This document shows, in pieces, positions 12,828-25,300 of a stretch of 64,000 nt of DNA (position 1 is its first letter; each line of letters starts with the position of its first letter). A model generated the notes under the pieces. The model had not been told where the DNA came from. It searched no databases and saw only the letters and a program-made list of their open reading frames with translations. The position numbers and the translations under genes were made by a program. Location of the stretch: NCBI GenBank assembly GCA_947247005.1, contig OX365962.1, positions 10,513,201 through 10,577,200 on the forward strand. Reading direction: 5' to 3'. Source of the DNA: Spisula solida (lineage: Eukaryota > Mollusca > Bivalvia > Venerida > Mactridae).

Positions 12828-13205
12828 ATGTCTCTTACTTAGTTTATATTAATTTATTGTAAGTCAATTGAGAAACAATTTCTTACAACTAAATACACAT
12901 GTATATTATTCACTCTATATATACAGTCCTATGATTCCTGAAAGTATCCATCACCACAAGTTAATGAGAAAGGGAAGCCATGGCAGCTCCCACTTTTATA
13001 CTGAACGTGTAGCAAAGGAATTTCTGATTATGCCCCCCCCCCCATTTTTGATGAGGGGGTATATATTGCTTTACATGTGTTTGTCAGGTGGTCGGTCAGT
13101 GGCCGACCAACTGGGTCGTGTATTTTTGTACATACATGTAGACATTTCCCGGTATATTGTTGTAATAATGTCATTGTTGCATTTTTATGTTATTTCTATT
13201 TTTAG

Positions 13206-13341
13206 ATTGCAAGCGTCTGGATGACTACATTCTACATTATGAAGAGCTTTCATACGACACAGATGTTCTACACGAGAGGCATATGCGGCATAAAAGATCA
13301 TTAGACAGTGCTGTACATTTAGATATTAATGCTTTTGATAG
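13206..13341 (+). CDS. ADAM10: ADAM10 exon E1: start of prodomain
   Basis: The acceptor tttttag precedes 13206 and the donor is AG|GTAAAG. Translation starts with two bases of a split codon, then [19 protein letters not shown], followed by a basic stretch RHMRHKRS. This matches the conserved N-terminal prodomain pattern (Y-I-x-H-Y-E-x-L-S-Y) of ADAM10. It ends in phase 2 (AG), completed by G of E2. The exon before it must end with one base of a codon. Confidence 0.93.
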
Positions 13342-16300
13342 GTAAAGAATTTTTATTATGCCTTGACATCTCCTGGTGCAGAAGGCATGTAGTGATTGTC
13401 CTGTTCGTTAGTCCGTTCCTCCAAAAATGTCAACCAAAACTTCAGGTTGTTGAAACTCAATATTTTTGAAGTCCACCAAGGCATTGCTTTCAAGCTTGTC
13501 ATACTTGTTTACAATCATAAACACCTTGCATTGTCACAGCCATGTAACACTTTCTAACATTTTAACAGAATTATGGCCCCTGATTGAATTAGCTACATGT
13601 AGTCCACTGGGGCATAAACCTTATTGAATGCAGTCTTGTTACTTTTGCCTTTGCGAACCCCTGGTAAAATCCCTGCACCCCTAGGGCCATGCTGATGGTA
13701 AAACCCCTGCAAATTGCCCCGCCCTATACCTCATATAGTTACAACAATGTTCCCTCTCTATTTTTTGTGCCAAACAAAAGCCCCGCACTCACATGGCAGT
13801 GTGGGGACATCGGAAAGGTAAAATCACTGGACTGTTCCCCGCTGATCTAGACCTCATAGTTCTTTGAAAAATAATGTACACTTAATGAAATAGTCATATA
13901 CACATGGGTGAAAGTTTTCAGTATTGATACTGAATTCAGTATTTTCGAAATTTTATTCTCTATGAATTTACAGTAAAAGTAGCATTTCTGTACCGAAATG
14001 AGGAATTTTCAGTATTTTACAAATTTTCAACTTTCACCCATGTATACAAATGTACTTGCTATATTATCCTTTGAATGTATGTTGTTGTATTTAAATTATT
14101 ATGTTTATGAGGTATACTATACTATATTGTGACCTGAGAATTAGTCATGTTATATAGATAAAAGGTGTGGTTAATGTGAAACCATGATGATGAACTTTCA
14201 ATCACTCCAGAAAACCTGAGAGCTTATTCAGTGTAGCAATACCACATGACTTTTGGCTACAGTTACAAGTAGAAATTAAGTATTTTATTTCTTCATTGAT
14301 TTATATAAAATATACGGCACGCTAAGGGGAAAAGTATTTGCTTTCCGCAAAATATAAGATCTTTTTCAGCAGTTTTACTGATTTTTCCATTACCCTGTGA
14401 AACCTACACGTTCCACGGTTTCACAAGGTAATGGACAGAACGGCACAGCCGCTGAAAAAGATTTTTTATTTTATGGAAAGCAAATAATTGTCCTCTTAGC
14501 GTGATGTATATTTCATAGAAATTGATGAAGAAATAAAATACTTATTGCTATTTTATTTTCCAATGTTTACAAATTTCTTCTTGTAACTGTAGTCAAAAGT
14601 CACGTGGTATTGCTACACTGTTATTTACTGGTACAGTATTAACTGGTATACCAGGTACTTAAATGAACAAAATCTTGAATGAACTTCGAGGGTTTTATAA
14701 CCTGAGGTCATCCAACCTTTTATCAGAAGATTGTGTGATCGTAAATTTAGAATGATTGCCCTTGATGTCAGCTGTAATGATATATTGTGTAGTGGAAGTC
14801 TCAGTTGAACAAATTCAAGTATAATACATAATATTAAGTATGTTATGATGTTATTGTACATATATATTGTACATATATAATTATGATTGTTATAAATTTC
14901 TTAAAAAAAATTGGTTCCCGTTCATTGCATAACTAATCACTGAAGAGGAAAGTGGTTTTATTTCATTTTTAAAATGAAAACTTCAAAATCGAAGGCCTTT
15001 TTGAGAAAACGAACATTAGTACTCTCAGTGCTTTGATTATTGTTTTGATATATATTGTATGTAGTATCATGTAAAAGTCTTGTACCGCCCCTGGGATGGG
15101 ATGGGGTGGGGTGGGGATGTGATTGGATAGATACATGTATCACAAACGCTATACATTTGTAGTGTTCTCCTTCACAATTTCGTTTAATATATGTATGAGC
15201 CAGTCTCCAGGAAAACCTGCTATTTTGACAAAAATATTGACTTTAAGATTTTCCATAGTATATTACAGGATAATGTTAAATAAGCAAATTGCAAAAGAAA
15301 TTATGTTAATATCTTGAGTTTTAAGGAAGTAACAGCTGTTTTTGTAGAGTCCCTATTCACAGATTTTTGTGTGATGTCGCAAACGTCATTTAAACGTTAT
15401 TCGACGTAACTGAAATAAGTATTTCATTATTACACCATTTGATCAATTCTTGACATAAACTGTTCAAAATAGTACCAAATTCTATATTTATGTTTAACTT
15501 TTCAAAATATATATCAAAATCGAAATTGTTTGCATTCAGAGAAAGGCTACTTCTGTTTTAAACAACTAAATCCTCGTTTTTCTCAATCGGAGTACTTTTC
15601 TGAAATTGGTCACCATAGCAACGAAGTATAAGTTTTAGACATAATTCAGAGGTAAATTTAAAGCAAAGGTATTGTACTATATGGGTCAATTACTTAAAAT
15701 AGAATCTTTAGATATGTATTTTCCTTATTTTAGAGCTTTATAAAATCTTGTTGCATATAGTAATTACATAATGTCATTATAGCAGGTTTTCCTGGTGACT
15801 GGCTCATATATATTATATTTCTGTTTTCAGGACACTTCGTCTTCGCCTCAAAAATGACCAGTCAGTATTCACACCTAATTTTAGACTGGAGTTTAACAAT
15901 ACTGTTAATACAAATCCTGATCTGTCATTTATTTACACGGGAGAAGTTCTGGGTGAGTCTTTATATTGTAGACATAGTAGACTTTGTAACTCCGCCCATG
16001 GGGGGGGGCATAAGCCATTCTCCGCCCCCTCCCCCTTAAATCTGCACTCGGTGATTATAAGTTTAAGCAACATGGAAATATTGATGAAATATTCTAAATT
16101 TGCTAATGTTTTATCATGATCATAAAGTTTGGCCTGCTGTTAGGATGATGATAGAGTTCTATAAAGAAATTAAAAAAAAAAATTCCAAGCGGCAATTAAA
16201 TGTCTGAATTTCAGAATATTTCGAAAGATTGTGTCTGACTTGGTCAAATTTTCCAGTCACGACCATTGGACCCATGCTTATCTGGAAGTATGACGGACAA

Positions 16301-19300
16301 GAAAGTAGTTCTTTCTGAATTTTAAAACTTGCGAATACTTAAACCCTCGCAAACAACTCAAGAGTTACAATTTTGAGAAATTTTAGCTCGAGAAATTTCT
16401 GATTTTATAGTTCATGTATGTATTATTGAGAATCACCATCTGTGTATAGGAAGATCAATGTTATGTGACATCAGGTTTCAGTCATGCATTAAAACATGAC
16501 CTGATATTCATACACTGGTTTTCTATCACTGGCTATAGTAAGTGCACCTATGATATTGAAAAAGGCTGGAAAATTTGGTATATTCCACAAAGGTGGAATA
16601 ATCAGATGTGTACGATTCATCAGTGATGTTTTCAGTACATAACTGACCATAGCTGTTAACTTTTGACCATATCTCTTAACTTTAGTTATTTGTCAAACCA
16701 ATTTTGCAACAGTTGACTTAAAAACCGATTCATGTTTGTAGACATCACATTATCCTGGGCGCACTATATGAATAAGTTGTTTCCCACATGTAGTTGAGGA
16801 GACATATTGCGGTTTTGTTGGAATTGTCTGTCTAAATGGATGCTACATAAATTGTCTGCTTTTCTTCTCTGCACATGTAGACAAATGTTGGATTTCTATG
16901 AAACTTCACAAGAATATATTATACTTAGTATAATAGCACAGAGAATTTGACCTGATCGTGACCTTTATGCTTTAATATATTACAAGGTTCTTGTGTTGAA
17001 AACAGTAAAGTTCCACTAATAAGTCCAGTCAAAAAGTGATCTTATTTGCGAATCGGTCTTAATAGCGGACCTTTTTTGTTCTAAATTTAATACTTTGGGA
17101 CCACAACATAATTGAAGTGGTCCTGTTAGAGGAACTTCACTGTATTTAAATTTTTGCGAGCAAATCGTGCAATATCCAGATATCGGTCCTTATGATTTGT
17201 GTTGGTAATTTGCACATCGAGTGTCTTCGTGATACTCCCTGCTTATGAACACATACAACCAAGGTAATAAATATAGACCAGATAAAACCTGTTAATTTAT
17301 GCTAATAGAAGGTCAAGGATCAGGTCAAATATTCCGCACTATACCAAGCCTAGTTGTGCATATTGTCAGGAATTTGAGGTTGGATGATTATTCTATTGTG
17401 TATGCTTTATGGTCCATGTAAATCGTATATTGTATTAATGTAATTTTATTAATAGTTTATTTCTGTAAATTGAATAGTAGGTAGTTTTAAACTCTGTTAG
17501 CGTAGTCCTTGAAAAGCCATTGAGCTTGTTTGTAAATATGAAAATGAGTTATACAAAATAAAATATACCAAAACCTCAAAAAAAAAAAAAAAATCGTATA
17601 TTCAGTGGTGTCAATTTTCCTGATTTATCCGGAATTCCGGATTTATCAGTCCTGAAAGAGCGATAGCTCTTGACCAAAATAAAGTGAAGTTATTTGATGA
17701 AAATATCTCTAGAAATGGCAAAGTTATGGTAAATTCAATCTCTTAATCTATTTTCTTTAATACAAACTGATGTATTTATGGCAACAATGTCATTGAAGGC
17801 CTCTTGTTTGGCAAAAATGGTTGTCCGCATATGATTTTCCTGATTTTGAATTTGGCCCTGTTGACACCCCTGTATATTATACAGAGGTCCTACAGTTCTG
17901 GAATAATCCAGAAAATAAAACGTAATTTGATGAAAAAATACCAAGTATTGAAATTTTATAATGCTGAATTTTGACATAAGAACAATGTTTAAAACAGAGT
18001 TCTGTTGAAGGGTTGTGTGCTTATGGTATCAAAACAGACTTGCGACTCGTTTTCAGGATTGGGCATTATGCCTGATTAGAACGCCTGGGTATATCGTATA
18101 TTATATTTTACAGGAAAGCCAGGCAGTTTTGTTAATGGTGGTATACTTCGAGGTGTTTTTGTCGGGAGTGTTGACGTACCTAGTGAGAGAGAAACATACC
18201 ATATGGAAAAAAGTCAGAAGTATTTTAAGGATAAACCTGTCTTCCATTCTGTGATATATCGGGAAAGTGATATGAATATAGATCCTTACAAGTGAGTTAA
18301 CTCCCTTTTCATCCCATTTTTTTTAAGGTTTTTTAAGGACCAGTCTGTGTTTTTATTGATAATAGGGAAAGTGATATTAAGTTAAACCTTACAAGTGAGT
18401 TAACTCCCTTTTCAGCCCCATAGGATCCATTGCAAGCGATTTATTTTCAAATTATAAATGCAAGTTCCTGTGATTATACTGACAGTGATTTTTTTTTCCT
18501 CTTTGGGAAAGGGTCCGGGTCCGTTCAGATTGGGAATTTTCGCGTCGTGACAACTTGAAATTGGGAATTTTCATGAAGCAGAAAGGCCAAATAAAACAGA
18601 AAAAGATATTACATGTGACTGTTTACTGGTTTCTGTAAATTTTTATGCTTGACCTCTTGTCAAAAATTTTCATAACTTCTTCATTTTATGTCCGATTTTG
18701 AATATATTTTTTTTAAATGTTCATTGGGAATTTTTCACGTCAAATTTGGGGAAAAAATAGCCTTTTTCAAATTGGGAAGGTAACGTTTACCGGTAGCAAA
18801 CAAAGAAGGAAAAAAATCACTGACTGAAGAAACTTTGCTGAGAAACAGCAATAAACCTGAATACTAGCACAACAAAAACACAGGCTCTGAGAATCCAAAA
18901 GCAGTTTGCAACAATAAAACATTTGGGCATTTATATGAAAGATTTTGGTATAAGATGATCGTATTCATATGCAAAATGCCCACCAGCAATCTTAAAAAAA
19001 TAAGTGGATGAATGAACTATAAAAACCTGCCATTCACCAATAGCTAGCTGGTGATATGAATACCTTTGTATACAAAATGATCTATCCTATAGGCAACGCT
19101 TAAATAATTACGATTTTATGACAAAGGTTGGTTTATTGTAAACACCCATTATTCGATGCATTCAGGCATAACTGAGAAAAAAGTGTAAAAAGAAACATAT
19201 ATCATCTACTACTGTTTTTGATCTACTTACGTACCACATAGTCGTGTATGTCGGTTAGTCAGTTACTCTTAAATGCTTATAGGTCATATGATATACATTA

Positions 19301-22300
19301 GTTTTGTGACACCCTTTAGGTGATATGTGCTGGTTACAGGTAGCTGATCATAAATAGGCCACAGTATATAACTCAGGGGTGTCAATTTTCCTGATTTATC
19401 TGGAATTCCGGATTTATCATCCCTGAAAGAGCAATGTCTTCTGACCAAAATAAAAGTTATTTGAGGAAAATATCTCAAGAAATGGCTAAGTTATGGTCAA
19501 TTTAATCTGCTCTGAAGGAATTTCTTCAGTACAAACTGAGTTAATTATGGAAACAATGTCATTGAAGGCCTCTTGTTTGGCTAAAATGGTTGGCCGCATA
19601 CAATTTTCCTGATTTTTAATTTGGCCCTGTTGACACCCCTGATAACTGAAAAATGTTGAGAAACCAAATTTAACCCAAGTAAAAAATCTTATTAGTCCCC
19701 TACCGGTTTTTGACCGGAGGGGACTATAGGTTTGCCCTCCGTCCGTCAAAAAATCTGGATCCTGACATAACTGAAACAGTTTCCAAGCTAGGTTTATGAA
19801 ACTCGGTATGTGGATAGGGGGCAATAAGGGGATTATGCACATCTAAAAATATTTTGATTCTGACAAAAAATTGTGGTTCATTACTTAAAAAATTGGACAT
19901 TGAAGGCAGTACTCAACTTAAACTGCCAATTACAGAAAACTGAGACCACAATTACTCGACACAATGCCCAACACACTATTGAAGAAGAAAATGAATTTTA
20001 TTAACTGCTGAAAGTCCCAAGTCCCAGCTGTCAGGGGTCCTATTATTCCGGATTAATCCGGAATTCCGGATTTGTTGCAATAGAAAGAATGAACTTTTCT
20101 GCAGAAAATAAAAGTTATTTGATAAAAAAATACCAAGTATTGACTGAGTTATGGTCATTTTAAATATTATATGCTAAATTTTGACAATATAACTATGTTT
20201 GAACCCGAGTTTTGGTGTAGATATGTGTGCTAATGGCATTCGAAACAGACTTGCATCTTATATTCAGGATTCGGCATTATGCCTCAGTAGAAACCCTGAC
20301 GACACAAGAAAATGAATTTTATAAACTGCTGAAAGTCCAAGTTTCAGCTGTTAAAAAGCAGAAAGACCATAGTTTAAAGCTGTAAAACAGGCGGATTGAC
20401 CTAGTTACAGCTATAAAAAATTGAATGAGTTAGTTACAGCTGCTGAAAGATCCAGTTTTAAGCTGTCTAAAAGTCCTAAAAGGTTTTAAGAATAACAGTA
20501 AATGGTAAAACCTTGTAGCATGTTTAAATAGTCCAATTAAATATATCTCTTTATCACTACACCATGATATACAAACCATATTCAATCAAAACAAACAAAT
20601 ATCCACTATCAAGGTTCACACTATCCTTGAATTTGGCTTCAACCTTGAAAAATATTTGAATTAAGGGCTGCCTTGAAAAAATGCCAAATGGTGCTAAGAA
20701 TTCAACTGAAAATCGTTTTAATTTCAAGGCAAACAGCCTTGAATATATATACATAGAAATGTGTGGATGTTGCCAAGATGAGTAGTCGTGATGACAATAA
20801 TTGTTACGCTTATCCAGCACAAAGAGTCAAAATTGTACAATTTTACCTTGGTAAATGTTTGGTAATGTCTTGAAAATGCAAATTCTATCTTTTAAAAGAA
20901 CCTTGATATTTCCTTGAATTTGGGTCTGAACCACGTCTATGTTTTGTACAGAACAATTACAAATACCCTATACATATTTTCAGGGAGAGAAGGACTCGTG
21001 AAAGAAGGGAAGCAGAGATTGTAGGAACTTGTGCTTACGCTAATGCAAAAGAATGGATGAAAACAACTATACAGTCAGAAGTTATGCCCCAAAACAGAGC
21101 TAAACGTGTAAGTATTTATCCTGAGTATCACGGAGCTAAATGTGTTTACTAAGTATTTTATGTGATACTAAGCTTAACGTGTAAGTATTTTACACGCGAG
21201 TATTACTGAGCTAAACGTGTAAGTATTTATCCTGAGTATCACTGAGCTACATGTGTAAGAATTTTACGTGATACTAAGCTAAACATGTAAGTATTTTACC
21301 TGAGTATCACGGAGCTAAATGTGTAAGAATTTTATGTGATACTAAGCTAAACATGTAAGTATTTATCCTGAGTATCACTGAGCTACATGTGTAAGAATTT
21401 TACGTGATACTAAGCTAAACATGTAAGTATTTATCCTGAGTATCACGGAGCTAAATGTGTAAGAATTTTACGTGATACTAAGCTAAACATGTAAGTATTT
21501 TACCTGAGTATCACGGAGCTAAATGTGTAAGAATTTTACGTGATACTAAGCTAAACATGTAAGTATTTTACCTGAGTATCACGGAGCTAAATGTGTAAGA
21601 ATTTTACGTGATACTAAGCTAAACATGTAAGTATTTTACCTGAGTATCACGGAGCTAAATGTGTAAGAATTTTACGTGATACTAAGCTAAACATGTAAGT
21701 ATTTTACCTGGCCCTAACAGAGCTAGATGTGGGAATATTTTACCTGGTATTAAGTAAGCTTAATGTGTAAGTATTTTACGTGAGTTTTACTGAACTAAAA
21801 GTGTAAGTATTTAACCTGGCCCTTACAGAACTAAACGTTTTAAGTATTTACCTGATTCTAATGGAACTAACTAAACATGTAACCTGGTTGTAAATGAGCT
21901 AAACGTGTAAGCATTTTACCTGATACTTAAAATTCAGATTTTTTTTGGAAGTTTGGTACTTTATGGGAGACTTATGTTTTCTGCTTCTTAATCCTGTCTA
22001 GTTTTAAATCTTTGTCCGATTTTAAGTATATATACACTTTATCTGATCTCTTTAATATATTTTATACTTTTAGCATGAACAATCATGGCAAGAAGTTCAC
22101 AGCGAGACTGCAGAGGCCAAATATTCAGCAAATGCAAATAAACAAGAAAAATTATCCAGAAAGAAAAGAGCGTCATTGTCGGCTGTAAATAATGGGAAGA
22201 ATTCATGCTTTATGTCACTGATGTCCGACCCCTTTCTATATCAACATTACTTAGATCAATCCAACGATGTAAGTTTAGTAACTGTTTACCGTGCATATAG

Positions 22301-25300
22301 ATCAATTAATCAGGTCAGTCAATAGTTTACATAAATGTCCGGCCTGTTTCTATATCAACACTACTTGGATGAATTCAACGATGTAAGTTTACCGTGCATA
22401 TAGATCGATTAATCAGGTCAGTCAATAGTTTACATAAATGTGTGACCCCTTTCTATATCAACATTAATTGGATCAGTCAAATGATGTAAAATTAAAAGTC
22501 TACTGTAAAATCATTTAATTTTAATGGGACAAAATTTCGTGGTTTTGGTTAAAAAAAACTATTTTGTGGGATTTCAAATTTCATGAAAAATGTTGAAATG
22601 TTTAAAACAATAAAAATACAGTGTTATGACATTGCAATGTTTGTATGCAAGTGACAGACTTGAATAAACATACTTTACCTGCCTAGATGGCGATCTTGAT
22701 TATAAATGACCCTGGACAATCGGCATGTTTCAATCATGGGTCTAAGCCTACAATAATTGTTTGTGATTAATCGGGAAACCTGCACTAGAAAGAATACACT
22801 TTTCTGAAGAAAATAAAAATTATTTGTTGAAAAAATACCAAGTATTGACTTAATTATGATCGTTTGAAATTTCATATGCTGAATTTCAACTATAGAAAAA
22901 TGTGTGAAACTGTGTTTTGGTGTAGGGAGGGATGTTTAATAATCAAACAGTGTTTTCAAAAACTGAATTTTGGTGTAGGGACTAGGGTTGTATGCAAATA
23001 ACCCTGAAACAGACTTACACCTAAATCTCAAGATTTGGCATTAAATTATGCCTCATGATAAGGATCTGGCTGGATCAAATTTCAGTGAGTTATTGTCCTT
23101 TGTATTTTGAAGGTTTCTAATCCACCTTACCCTTAAAATGACATTGATAGGTTTATTTAACTTGGTTAAGTCCAATATAAAATTATAGGGTGAATACTGA
23201 ATACCTTGTCTGCTTATTTTTTTCAGAATGTTGAATTGGCCAAGGATGCAATACTTTTATTTTTCGCTAGTCATGTCAACGCTATCAAAAATATATATAT
23301 GAGCACGCTGTTTGACACATACACCGGGTCGAAGTCGTACACGGGTGTTACATTCGCAGTACAGAAGACGAAGGTTGGTATTACAGACACAAAATATTTT
23401 GCTTAAATTGTAGAAAAAATATTTATTTACAATAACTCTCATTCCTATTAAAAAGAACATTTTATTGTCGAGCCCGCTTGCGGTGAGCGAGACTTAGTCA
23501 CCACTCTTGGTGTATGTGTATGCGCGAGTCTATTCAATTTGTCCGAGGGCAAAAATTTCTAGTTAATATATAATATTGTTATCTATATAAACATTTTACA
23601 TTCAACTCAAATTTTAAAAAAACAGATTATAATTTTTTCTCATGGTCACGTGGCTAAAAGTACTAGACTTTACGAAAAAACCTTTCTGCCTTTTAGTGTG
23701 ATTGTTTAAATTCACTACCATTATTTTTGGCAAATTTTTCGAACTTCTGACTATAGCAAAACCTAAACCCTGGTGAAAATTTCTGATTTCACTGTGTTTT
23801 TATGTCACCCTCCTATAGTAGGGGAGACATTGATTTTGAGCTGGTTGGATTGGATGTATCAGGGGTGTCTTTTTTCCTGATTTATCTGGATTTCCAGATT
23901 AATCAGTCCTGCAAGTGCAATGGGTTCTGACCAAAATAAAAGTTATTTGATGAAAATATCTCAAGAAATGGCAAAGTTATGGTCAATTATATCTTGTCTA
24001 AAGGATTTTCTTTAATGCAAACTGTTGTTGGGCAAAAATGTTCGACCCCATATGATTTTCCTGATTTTTAATTTGGCCCTGTTAACACCCCTGATGTATG
24101 GATGGATTATTATACCCCCAGATACATAGTATATGGGGGTTATATTGGAGTCATGCTTGAGGTTGGTTGGTTAGTTGGTTGGTTAGTCTGTTGGTCGGTT
24201 GGTCCGTATAATTTTGTCCGCGCTATTTCTCTGCAACCATTGGTCGGATTTCAACGAAACTTTGCATGACTGATCAGTACCAAGTCTAGTTGTGCATATC
24301 GTCGGCACACGTCGGTCGGATGAATTTTAAGGGAGTTATGGCCCTTTGTTTTTTTTTGTACTTATAAATTTTGTCCGGAATATTTCTCTGCAACCATTGG
24401 TCGGATTTCAACGAAACTTTGCATGACTGATCAGTACCAAGTCTAGTTGTGCATATCCTCGACGCTCGTTAGTCGGATCAATTTTAAGGTAGTTATGGTC
24501 CTTTGTTTTTTTACACTTTTAAATTTTGTCTGCGCTATTTCTCTGTAACCATTGGTCGGATTTCAATGAAACTTTGCATGACTGATCAGTACCAAGTCTA
24601 GTTGTGCATATCGTCGGCACACGTTGGTCGGATGAATTTTAAGGGAGTTATGGCCCTTTGTTTTTTTGTACTTATAAATTTTGTCCGCGCTATTTCTCTG
24701 CAACCATTGGTCGGATTTCAACGGAACTTTGCATGACTGATCAGTACCAAGTCTAGTTGTGCATATCGTCGGCACACGTCGGTCGGATGAATTTTAAGGG
24801 AGTTATGGCCCTTTGTTTTTTTGTACTTATAAATTTTGTCCGCGCTATTTCTCTGCAACCATTGGTTGGATTTCAACGAAACTTTGCATGACTGATCAGT
24901 ACCAAGTCTAGTTGTGCATATCGTCGGCACACGTCGGTCGGATGAATTTTAAGGGAGTTATGGCCCTTTGTTTTTTTTGTACTTATAAATTTTGTCCGGA
25001 ATATTTCTCTGCAACCATTGGTCGGATTTCAACGAAATTTTGCATGACTGATCAGTACCAAGTCTAGTTGTGCATATCCTCGACGCTCGTTAGTCGGATC
25101 AATTTTAAGGTAGTTATGGTCCTTTGTTTTTTTACACTTTTAAATTTTGTCTGCGCTATTTCTCTGTAACCATTGGTCGGATTTCAATGAAACTTTGCAT
25201 GAATGATCGCTACCAATTCTAGTTGTGCATATCGTCAGCACACGTTGGACGGATCCATTTTTAAGGTAGTTATGGCCTTTTGATTTTTTACACTTATAAA

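Noticed and set aside
12868..13224. 118-codon open frame overlapping the start of E1
   Set aside because: It is in a different frame from the ADAM10 reading frame and crosses the acceptor; no family match.
21095..21935. CRISPR-like array
   Set aside because: Direct tandem repeats without unique spacers, in a eukaryotic intron.
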